Translations under genes and position numbers: made by a program | Shown here: positions 9,401 to 14,931 of the stretch, piece by piece | Layout of the letters: every line of letters begins with the position of its first letter | Position numbering within the stretch: position 1 is the first letter of the stretch | Assembly: GCA_017540085.1 (NCBI GenBank) | Contig: JAFYBQ010000034.1 | Coordinates: 1-59,235 of the forward strand | DNA length: 59,235 nt | Origin: Synergistaceae bacterium | Lineage (GTDB): Bacteria > Synergistota > Synergistia > Synergistales > Aminobacteriaceae | Direction: 5' to 3' | The notes under the pieces: model-generated | Seen by the model: the letters and a program-made list of their open reading frames with translations, nothing else | Database searches by the model: none | What the model was told of the DNA's origin: nothing

Positions 9401-9767
9401 ACTAATCACATGCAGCGGGACTATAGGGGATGTGAATCTTGTGCCAAAACACTGGGACGGATGGACAGCAAGCCAGCACATTATACGGGTATTGCCCGCG
9501 TCAGATGATATTACCGGGTATGCGTATGTATTTCTTGCGTCAGAATGCGGGCGCGAATTATTGAGGCGGTATAGATATGGGGCTGTTATCGATGAAATTA
9601 ATGATGAGCATGTAGCTTCCGTGCCGTTCCCGTTACTGAGGGACAAAGAGACTCAGAGCCGTATAAACTCCCTTGCGCTTTGTGCGAACGACAAAAGATT
9701 TCAGGCGTATAACCTTGAGCGTGAGGCCATGAAAATTATTGAGGGTGAAATTCTGAGCGGTGAATAA
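6414..9767 (+). CDS. Single-chain restriction-modification enzyme (nuclease + N6-adenine methylase + two specificity domains)
   Basis: About 1117 residues from the ATG at 6414; a GTG at 6405 is a weaker alternative. Residues 1-150 resemble the N-terminal nuclease domain of type I HsdR, with a conserved opening (YIDGKFRNDTPEEYVRQ) and a PD-(D/E)XK-like core: the Asp of RADIVIWD (near 65) and the ECK of IIIECKKD (near 85). Residues 280-560 are an HsdM-type methylase with a SAM site (DSSCGTGGF, near 327) and a catalytic NPPFG (near 453). Two HsdS-like target recognition domains follow (about 690-880 and 940-1100); each has an LLTCSGTIGK/LITCSGTIGD-like segment and a YGAVI..I segment. The enzyme would methylate and cut DNA at a bipartite site. 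No SF2 helicase motor is present, so it looks like a type IIG-like fusion of type I parts. Neighbouring genes supply no separate subunit. Confidence 0.82.
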   Translation: MNIALPEGKIQDYIDGKFRNDTPEEYVRQTIEKRLIDELKYRSAQVQIEYALRLGTSRPRADIVIWDYNAQEKSQETIRIIIECKKDSIPPESSKDGIDQLKSYMHICPNCEWGMWTNSIFRVVYRKQKLPSGKFELIEYNDIPSANGSIEEIDRPKLSTLRNASSDNLLFVFRTCHNYIYANDGLQKQPAFFEFLKIIFCKIHDEHNNLKALKFYATSQERSNPDGQLAVKNRISQIFSEVKKRYGRIFDEKDLIALSPRSLAYIVSELQSYSLLNTNIDIKGKAYEEIVGANLRGDRGEFFTPRNIMKMTVEMINPGLNEKVLDSSCGTGGFLVTAMTHTMDSLRREYEEAFGIPFANWDANIQADFNKRKNEIISAQYFGFDLNPDLVKATKMNMVMNNDGSGNILQVNSLLPPQMWPEDFRSRLANALGIQSSSITNYRTINLFDVIVTNPPFGSKIPVKDEYILEQFELAHSWKHDKISGQWIMTDNLQSSVPPEILFVERCTQFLKEGGRMGIILPDSILGSPSLGYIRQWILVNHTVIASIDLTPDTFQPHNGTQTSILILQKKTQRQKDSEAMNHHIASYKIFMACIDRVGHDRRGNPLYKRDKDGSEIVLRDIGGKPERIPDDQTEILAEIFREWQKKNSFSGREGIKCCAVGLDEILAGENLRLEANIFNDDARNAARDIESGKFPAMKFSELARSYTLGRAVRVIKVKSPYPFYQPSSVTDIKPKLDGYLYSRNVSDIEALKIHKGQVLLTCSGTIGKAVYVSDTLSGKYLSSDMIRIDCNNAEDSGYVYAYLRSRPCQKILQSLAYGAVIQHITPEHLNDIPIPDAPAEIRRKIHTLITQSYALRDESNIMLDEAESILVRELGLPPIDSMMNHDDILTFEVSSNDFLSSGRFEASYHSPLFREIVRHLEDNAGEVLALGDERVSRDILLPGRFKRVYVSEGYGAVFIGGKQLGELDPSDKKYLAFSQHEDRIRRELTIHTNMILITCSGTIGDVNLVPKHWDGWTASQHIIRVLPASDDITGYAYVFLASECGRELLRRYRYGAVIDEINDEHVASVPFPLLRDKETQSRINSLALCANDKRFQAYNLEREAMKIIEGEILSGE

Positions 9768-9770
9768 CAA

Positions 9771-9797
9771 AATCCCCCCTGAACATCACAAGGGGGA
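9771..9797 (-). terminator. Hairpin between converging genes
   Basis: TCCCCCCT pairs with AAGGGGGA around a short loop. Read on the minus strand it is followed by GGATTTTG, so it may end the dapA-antitoxin transcript. It may also stop the restriction gene from the other side. Confidence 0.5.
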
Positions 9798-9819
9798 CTC
9801 AATTATCGCTTTTGTTTCG

Positions 9820-10007
9820 TTAATATGCTGTAAGAAATTCAGACGCGGTTATACATTTCGGATGTTCCATATTTAGGCTGAGAAAATCTTTATCACCTGT
9901 CAGGATAATATCAACTTCATACAATATTGCGGCGTTTAGTATGGGCTTTTGCGTACCTGATGATTTCTCCCGCGCTATAAACAGCGGGTGTCAATAAGCA
10001 CTCTCAT
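9820..10007 (-). pseudogene. Decayed PIN-domain (VapC-like) toxin with internal deletion
   Basis: On the minus strand an ATG overlapping the end of the antitoxin gene opens MRVLIDTR, the typical start of a PIN-domain RNase with its first acidic residue. The frame stops two codons later. In another frame, downstream codons read LFIAREKSSG, then a PIN C-terminus with ILTGDKDFLSL, ending at TAA 9822-9820. The middle of the domain (roughly 60 residues) is missing and the two halves are out of frame. It should not make a functional RNase. This leaves the upstream AbrB-type antitoxin without a working partner. Confidence 0.7.
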
Positions 10008-10257
10008 ATGCCGTAACGCACTTCATTAACAAGAGCCTGCACATCAACTCATCTTTCACGCCAAGCATTTCCGCTGCTCCCTCAAAAGCCTTCTGAGCCT
10101 TTGCGAGCGCACCCGCTGAAGCATTGCAGAGCACTATTTCTCCGTTCTCGTTCTGTGCAAAAGCAATCTTATCACCTGAGCGAAGACCGAGAATTTTCCG
10201 TACATCAAATGGCATCGTTATCTGCCAGGTTTCAGAAATTCTAGCTAAGTATGTCAT
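9991..10257 (-). CDS. AbrB/MazE-type antitoxin or transition-state DNA-binding protein
   Basis: An 88-residue protein with a SpoVT/AbrB swapped-hairpin domain at residues 1-45: MTYLARISETWQITMP, then RKILGLRSGDKIAF and a short strand. Proteins of this type are antitoxins of PIN toxins and autorepress their operon. The ATG overlaps the stop of the dapA-like gene (TAATG), implying translational coupling. The toxin remnant overlaps its 3' end. The C-terminal part (residues 50-88, ending in TAYESAY) would normally bind the toxin. With no intact toxin in cis it is an orphan antitoxin or simply a local regulator. Confidence 0.75.
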   Translation of the reverse strand: MTYLARISETWQITMPFDVRKILGLRSGDKIAFAQNENGEIVLCNASAGALAKAQKAFEGAAEMLGVKDELMCRLLLMKCVTAYESAY

Positions 10258-11147
10258 TACTTCAGCAATCCGATATTCTTCATCACGGCTTCAAGTTTTG
10301 CGTGCTGTTCAGGCGTAAGGGGCTGAATCGGTTCGGCGCATTTCCCGACATTGTAGCCGATCATGTTCAGAGCCTCTTTGATGACAACCGGGAAGCTGCC
10401 CATGTTCGTGGCAATCCGTAATTCACTCAGCTTGAACTGTGCCTCTAATGCCGCGTCATATTTCCCGGCCTTGAAGTTCTCGTAAATATCGACAGCGATT
10501 CTCGGCGCAATGTTCCCGCATGACGTTATCGCCCCGGCCGAACCGTACCACAACGCCGCATATATCAGCGTGTCCCGTCCCATCAGAACGCAGAACTCCG
10601 GATTGTCGCGGGTGAGCCTGATATATTCCTCGCTGTTCGTCATGTCGCCCGTTGAGTCTTTCACGGCTATGATGTTCTTGACCTTCGCGAGCTTCTGTAT
10701 CGTAACGGGGTCGACTCCGACATTCGTTTTCGGCTTGTTGTTGTAGATGACTATCGGCAGGCTTGTAGCGTCGGCTATCTTCCTGTAATAGATCTCAAGC
10801 TCCGCCTGCGTCTGACTCACGAACATAGGAGTCAGCACGCTCAGTGCGTCAACTTTGCACTCCTCCGCGATTTTCGCCAGCTCTATAGCTCCCTGCGGGG
10901 TGATGTGATTCGCTCCGGCGTAAATGTCCATCTTCCCGCGGGCATATTCACAGGTTACTTCAAGAACATGGCGGTAAAATCCGTTGTCAAATGCGTAGAA
11001 CTCTCCCGATGTCCCGAAAGGAAAGACCCCGTGAATCCCGTTGTCGATGAAATACTGAAGCAGCTTTTTGTACTCGTCCTCTTTGAATTTCCCGCTGTCA
11101 TCAATAGGAGTAACAACAGGTATGACGATACCCTTCGGCTTGAACAT
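10257..11147 (-). CDS. DapA/NanA-family aldolase (dihydrodipicolinate synthase-like)
   Basis: About 296 residues from the ATG at 11147, which has AAAGGGGA ten bases upstream. A longer frame from 11204 lacks a convincing ribosome binding site. This TIM-barrel class I aldolase carries the family motif GTSGEF (GTTGES in true DapA), the catalytic Tyr in VIYNNKPKTN and the Schiff-base Lys in IIAVKDSTGD. Substrates in the family include pyruvate with aspartate semialdehyde, N-acetylneuraminate and 2-keto-3-deoxy sugars. The altered YNNKP motif (often YNVPGRT in DapA) makes lysine biosynthesis only one of several options. It is coupled to an antitoxin gene, an unusual partner. Confidence 0.85.
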   Translation of the reverse strand: MFKPKGIVIPVVTPIDDSGKFKEDEYKKLLQYFIDNGIHGVFPFGTSGEFYAFDNGFYRHVLEVTCEYARGKMDIYAGANHITPQGAIELAKIAEECKVDALSVLTPMFVSQTQAELEIYYRKIADATSLPIVIYNNKPKTNVGVDPVTIQKLAKVKNIIAVKDSTGDMTNSEEYIRLTRDNPEFCVLMGRDTLIYAALWYGSAGAITSCGNIAPRIAVDIYENFKAGKYDAALEAQFKLSELRIATNMGSFPVVIKEALNMIGYNVGKCAEPIQPLTPEQHAKLEAVMKNIGLLK

Positions 11148-11195
11148 GTAATGATGTCCCCTTTCATTTGTGAAAAAATTTCCTGCGGTGAAATT

Positions 11196-11201
11196 ATTAT
11201 A
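11196..11201 (-). promoter_or_regulatory. Candidate -10 of the dapA-like gene
   Basis: A perfect TATAAT (minus strand) lies about 50 bases before the start at 11147. The best -35 match, TTCACA, is 21 bases upstream, which is longer than ideal. Confidence 0.4.
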
Positions 11202-11221
11202 CACTGAAAAATGCGGGCTGT

Positions 11222-11250
11222 TTGTGAAAAATTTGCGGTTATTATAGAAT
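11222..11250 (+). promoter_or_regulatory. Sigma70-type promoter of the coiled-coil gene
   Basis: TTGTGA (11222-11227) and TAGAAT (11245-11250) are separated by exactly 17 bases. A leader of about 30 bases precedes the GGGAGG site and the ATG at 11289. It is divergent from the dapA-like promoter. Confidence 0.55.
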
Positions 11251-11288
11251 TATCGCCGTAAAAATCCATTCACAGGGAGGATATTAAT

Positions 11289-12557
11289 ATGTTCAGGAAG
11301 ACAGCTCTGTTTATGCTGCTGGTGATGTTGCTTGCGCCTTCAGCATGGGCGGATGAAGCCGAGACAGTTTCCGCAGAACCCGCCGAATTATCGCAGGACT
11401 CTCAGCCCGATGAGATGACTCTCAGAGAGAACGCCGTGAATCAGAAGGCCGCCGAGCTTGAAGCATTAGCCAGCGACTTGGCCGCCCGTGAGTCAAAACT
11501 CGTTCAGCAGGAGAAAGCCTCAGCCGAGACCGCAAGGCGCACGAACGCCGAGGCCCGCAGAATTTCCGGGATAAGCACATCTCTTTTGGGACGCGAGAAT
11601 CAGATGGCAAAGCGCGAATTAGACCTCAAAGCGCGTGAGGCAGAATTAGCCCGCCGTGAGATGACATTCGCGCAGGAGAGCCAGAAATTTACGGAGGCAT
11701 CATCGGCTCTTGCAGGGCGCGAGGCAGACATCGCCAAACGTGAGTCAGCACTTGCGGAACGTGAAGCCGAACTCAACGCGAAAATTTCAGCAAAAGAAGA
11801 GGCCGACAAACTCACAGCACGCGAGGCAGATTTAGTGAAACGCGAGGCAGATTTGACCGCAAGAGAAGCAACAGGGGCAAGACTCAGCGCATTAGAGTCA
11901 GACCTTAACGCAAGAGACGAGGCACTAAAGGCGCGTGAAGAGGCCGTAGCAGGAAGAGAGTCAGCCGTAACGGAAAGCGAAAAGAAATTAGCCGAGTCAA
12001 CAGAGAAAATCAACGCACACGAATCCGAACTCACGAAAAAAGAGTCAGACCTCAACGCAAGAGAGTCAGAACTTGAAGCCAACAACAAGAAACTTACTGA
12101 GGCTACAGCGTCATTAGGGCAGAGGGATTCAGCACTCATGAAACGCGAGGCAGAGTCGGCCAAAAAAGCCGCAGACCTTCAGGAGCTTGAGACGTTAATC
12201 CGTGAGCTTCCTGCGTTTGACCCGAACAGCTCAACGGAGGCGGCAATGATTCTCACGTACAAGATTCCCGCACAGAAACGCCGGGAGTTAATCGCAATGC
12301 AGAGAGAAGCATACAGCCGTTACAGCTCCAACAGAATCACGCAGGCACTTGAGAGCTACACGGCGGCGTTTGAGGCAGAACCGACAGCAAATTACCTCGC
12401 GGCATACTGGGCAGGGCTTGCTGCTGAGAGACTCCGCAACAGGCGCGACGAGGCATTAGAGTGGGCAAACCGTGCGCTTGAGATTAACCCGGATTACCGT
12501 CCGGCGCAGGAGTTAAAGCGCAGACTCGAATCACGCGGCGGAAGGCGTTCGCGCTAG
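11289..12557 (+). CDS. Exported coiled-coil protein with C-terminal TPR-like region
   Basis: A 422-residue protein with a Sec signal peptide (residues 1-21, ending SAWA). Residues 40-310 are one long, highly charged coiled coil built from a recurring pattern of Ala-Arg-Glu-x-(Asp/Glu)-Leu, such as AREADLVKREADLTAREA, about ten times. Residues 320-422 contain helical pairs resembling TPRs: YSRYSSNRITQALESYTAAF, then a second pair ending with ALEWANRALEINPDYRPAQEL. It is predicted to be periplasmic. A structural or scaffold role at the envelope is an inference; no enzyme motif was seen. It precedes dnaJ, with a terminator-like hairpin between. Confidence 0.7.
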   Translation: MFRKTALFMLLVMLLAPSAWADEAETVSAEPAELSQDSQPDEMTLRENAVNQKAAELEALASDLAARESKLVQQEKASAETARRTNAEARRISGISTSLLGRENQMAKRELDLKAREAELARREMTFAQESQKFTEASSALAGREADIAKRESALAEREAELNAKISAKEEADKLTAREADLVKREADLTAREATGARLSALESDLNARDEALKAREEAVAGRESAVTESEKKLAESTEKINAHESELTKKESDLNARESELEANNKKLTEATASLGQRDSALMKREAESAKKAADLQELETLIRELPAFDPNSSTEAAMILTYKIPAQKRRELIAMQREAYSRYSSNRITQALESYTAAFEAEPTANYLAAYWAGLAAERLRNRRDEALEWANRALEINPDYRPAQELKRRLESRGGRRSR

Positions 12558-12568
12558 GCACAAGGAAT

Positions 12569-12606
12569 ATTACTGCCCCTCGTGCGTTAATGCGGGGGGT
12601 ATTTCT
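12569..12606 (+). terminator. Terminator before dnaJ
   Basis: The arms TACTGCCCC and CGGGGGGTA pair imperfectly and are followed by TTTCTTT. They probably end the coiled-coil transcript. Confidence 0.5.
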
Positions 12607-12625
12607 TTAGGGAGGCTATTAACGT

Positions 12626-13759
12626 TTGGAGGATTTATACGAGATTCTTGAAGTCCCGAAAGACGCAACACAGGCGGACATCAAGAAGGCTTACAGGAAA
12701 TTAGTCCATCAGTATCACCCCGACTCACATCCCGGCGACAAGGAAGCTGAAGAGAATTTCAAGAAGATTAACGCGGCTTACTCCGTCCTGAATGACCCGG
12801 AGAAACGCGCAAAGTATGATCAATTCGGCACAACCGGCCCTAACTCGAATCCTTTCGGCGGCATGGGAGGTGCTGACTTGGGCGACTTGTTCGGGGACTT
12901 GTTCGCGCAGGCATTCGGCGGGGGATTCGGCGGTTTCGGAGGCTCGCGGAGGCATTCGGCAAACTCTCCCATGCAGGGCGATGACATCGAGCAGGTTGTT
13001 CATGTTACGCTGCTTGAGGCAATGAAGGGAGTAACACGGGATATTAACGTCATGAAGTACGAGACATGCCAGCACTGTAACGGCTCAGGCGCAAAACCCG
13101 GCACTAAGCCCGAAACTTGTCCGCGCTGTCATGGGCAGGGGCAGGTCAGGCAGAGTCAGCAGAGTCTTTTCGGACAGTTCATGACTATCACGACATGCCC
13201 CGAATGTCATGGGACGGGGAAAATCATCCGCGAAAAGTGCGATGAGTGCGGCGGCTCCGGCCATGTCCGAAAGAAGCACACGCTTGAAGTGAAGATACCC
13301 GCAGGAATCGCAAGCAACATGAGAATCCGAATACCAGGTGCGGGCGAGGCAGGCGTGAACGGAGGCCCGGCAGGCGATTTGTATCTTGTCGCGGACGTTG
13401 AGCTTCACCCCGATTTCGAGAGGGACGGCGCAGACCTTCACACAACGCTGATTTTGACTTACCCGCAGGCGGTCTTAGGGACTGAGGCAAAAATCAAGAC
13501 TCTTGACGGCTCGGAGGAAGCCCTAACTGTTCCTTCAGGGACTCAGCATGGGCAGACGCTCAAAATTAAGGGAAAGGGTATGCCCCGCGTAAACTCGAAA
13601 GCTGTCGGGGATTTGTACGTTCATATTTACATCGAGATTCCCAAGAAGCTCACCGACAAACAGCGCGAGCTGATAAAATCCCTTGCTGACGAAATGAAAG
13701 CACCAGTCAGCGAAAAAGACTCAGGCATAGCGGGCTGGTTCAAAGGGCTGTTCAATTGA
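12626..13759 (+). CDS. dnaJ: Chaperone DnaJ (Hsp40)
   Basis: A 377-residue type I J-protein that stimulates the DnaK ATPase and binds unfolded protein. The J-domain spans residues 1-68 with HPD at 31-33. A Gly/Phe-rich linker follows (about 72-112). Four CxxCxGxG zinc motifs are present in order: CQHCNGSG, CPRCHGQG, CPECHGTG and CDECGGSG. The two beta-barrel client domains and the C-terminal dimerisation part complete the usual layout. The start is a TTG with GGAGG about ten bases upstream; no better ATG exists. No dnaK or grpE is adjacent. The stop overlaps the acpS start. Confidence 0.97.
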   Translation: MEDLYEILEVPKDATQADIKKAYRKLVHQYHPDSHPGDKEAEENFKKINAAYSVLNDPEKRAKYDQFGTTGPNSNPFGGMGGADLGDLFGDLFAQAFGGGFGGFGGSRRHSANSPMQGDDIEQVVHVTLLEAMKGVTRDINVMKYETCQHCNGSGAKPGTKPETCPRCHGQGQVRQSQQSLFGQFMTITTCPECHGTGKIIREKCDECGGSGHVRKKHTLEVKIPAGIASNMRIRIPGAGEAGVNGGPAGDLYLVADVELHPDFERDGADLHTTLILTYPQAVLGTEAKIKTLDGSEEALTVPSGTQHGQTLKIKGKGMPRVNSKAVGDLYVHIYIEIPKKLTDKQRELIKSLADEMKAPVSEKDSGIAGWFKGLFN

Positions 13760-14124
13760 TAGCGGGAATCGGCGCGGATCTCTGCCATGTCGGGAGAATG
13801 AAACGGGCGTTAGAGTCGCGGCATTTCAGGGACAGGATATTCAGCCCGGAGGAAATAGAGTACTGCGAGTCAAAAGGCTCTAAACGTTACGAGAGCTACG
13901 CGGGAGGATTCGCGGCGCGTGAGGCGTTCTGCAAAGCGTCAGGAAAAAATCTTGCGTCTGTAATGTTCGGGGGAAATTTCGCGCTCATTCATTCGGACGG
14001 AGTGCCAAGCATACGGCTAACAGGAGGGCTTGCGATTCCGTCAGCAAACATTTTCGTGTCAATCAGTCATGAGAAAGATTACGCGCTCGCATTCGTAGTA
14101 ATCGACAAAAAGGAAGGAGAATAA
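13756..14124 (+). CDS. acpS: Holo-[acyl-carrier-protein] synthase
   Basis: A 122-residue enzyme of the expected length. It transfers 4'-phosphopantetheine from CoA to the serine of apo-ACP, activating fatty acid synthesis. The motif GIGADLCHVGRM near the start holds the Mg-binding Asp. YAGGFAAREAFCKASG (near residue 50) is the family's ARFAAKEA-type motif. ISHEKDYALAFVVI closes the fold. The TTG start overlaps the dnaJ TGA (TTGA), so it is translationally coupled to dnaJ. The next gene starts three bases after its stop. Confidence 0.93.
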   Translation: MIAGIGADLCHVGRMKRALESRHFRDRIFSPEEIEYCESKGSKRYESYAGGFAAREAFCKASGKNLASVMFGGNFALIHSDGVPSIRLTGGLAIPSANIFVSISHEKDYALAFVVIDKKEGE

Positions 14125-14127
14125 TTT

Positions 14128-14931
14128 ATGGTAATCGACATTAGCGACGCAGGAAGCATTCTGTCAAGCATAGGAAGCATATTTGTTGCGGGATTCGTTC
14201 TCCTGCTGATTATCTCGTCAGCAGTCAAAATCATTCCCGAATATCGGCGGATTGTTCTATTCAGGCTCGGAAGACTCGTAGGAAGCCGCGGGCCGGGAAT
14301 CGTCTTCATTGTGCCATTTATCGACAAGGCAGTAACGGTTGACTTGAGGATTCTGACTCTTGATGTCCCCGTCCAGGAAGTAATCACAAAGGACAACGTA
14401 GCAATAAAGGTGAATGCTGTCGTGTATTTCCGCGTTCTTGACCCGGCGAAATCTGTCGTTGAGGTTGAGAATTACATCGTCGCAACAAGCCAATTAGCGC
14501 AGACTACGTTACGTTCAGTTGTGGGAGCTGTTGAGCTTGACGAGGTATTATCATCGAGGGAGAAAATCAATCAGGAATTGCAGAACATCATTGACGAGCG
14601 TACAGACCCCTGGGGAATCAAGGTCAGCGCGGTTGAAGTGAAAGAGCTTGAATTACCCGAAGGAATGAAGCGGGCTATGGCGCGTCAGGCAGAGGCAGAG
14701 AGAGAACGCAGAGCCAAAATCATCGCGGCTGAAGGAGAGTTACAGGCGGCGGAAAAACTTTCGGAGGCCGCTCACAAAATGGAGTCATCGCCCGTAACAT
14801 TACAGCTCAGATATTTGCAGACGATACGCGAAATTTCCGGCGAGAGGAACACTACAACATTTTTCCCGATTCCTGTCGATCTCATTCAGCCGTTCATTGA
14901 CAGACTCACACGTAAGGAGGATAAAGCGTAA
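14128..14931 (+). CDS. SPFH/band-7 membrane protein (slipin/stomatin type)
   Basis: A 267-residue protein with one N-terminal membrane segment (residues 10-32), followed by the SPFH core starting at [18 protein letters not shown]. The signature stretch [19 protein letters not shown] is typical of prokaryotic slipins. A charged helix (about 180-215) rich in Ala, Glu and Arg supports oligomerisation. Such proteins form large rings on membranes and often pair with an NfeD-type protease, but no nfeD is present here. It lies three bases after acpS, and its stop overlaps the alaS start (TAATG). Confidence 0.9.
   Translation: MVIDISDAGSILSSIGSIFVAGFVLLLIISSAVKIIPEYRRIVLFRLGRLVGSRGPGIVFIVPFIDKAVTVDLRILTLDVPVQEVITKDNVAIKVNAVVYFRVLDPAKSVVEVENYIVATSQLAQTTLRSVVGAVELDEVLSSREKINQELQNIIDERTDPWGIKVSAVEVKELELPEGMKRAMARQAEAERERRAKIIAAEGELQAAEKLSEAAHKMESSPVTLQLRYLQTIREISGERNTTTFFPIPVDLIQPFIDRLTRKEDKA

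Noticed and set aside
11600-12163. Minus-strand open frame of 187 codons opposite the coiled-coil gene
   Set aside because: It is rich in Ser/Ala only because it mirrors the repeated Ala-Arg-Glu codons; no start signals or family features.
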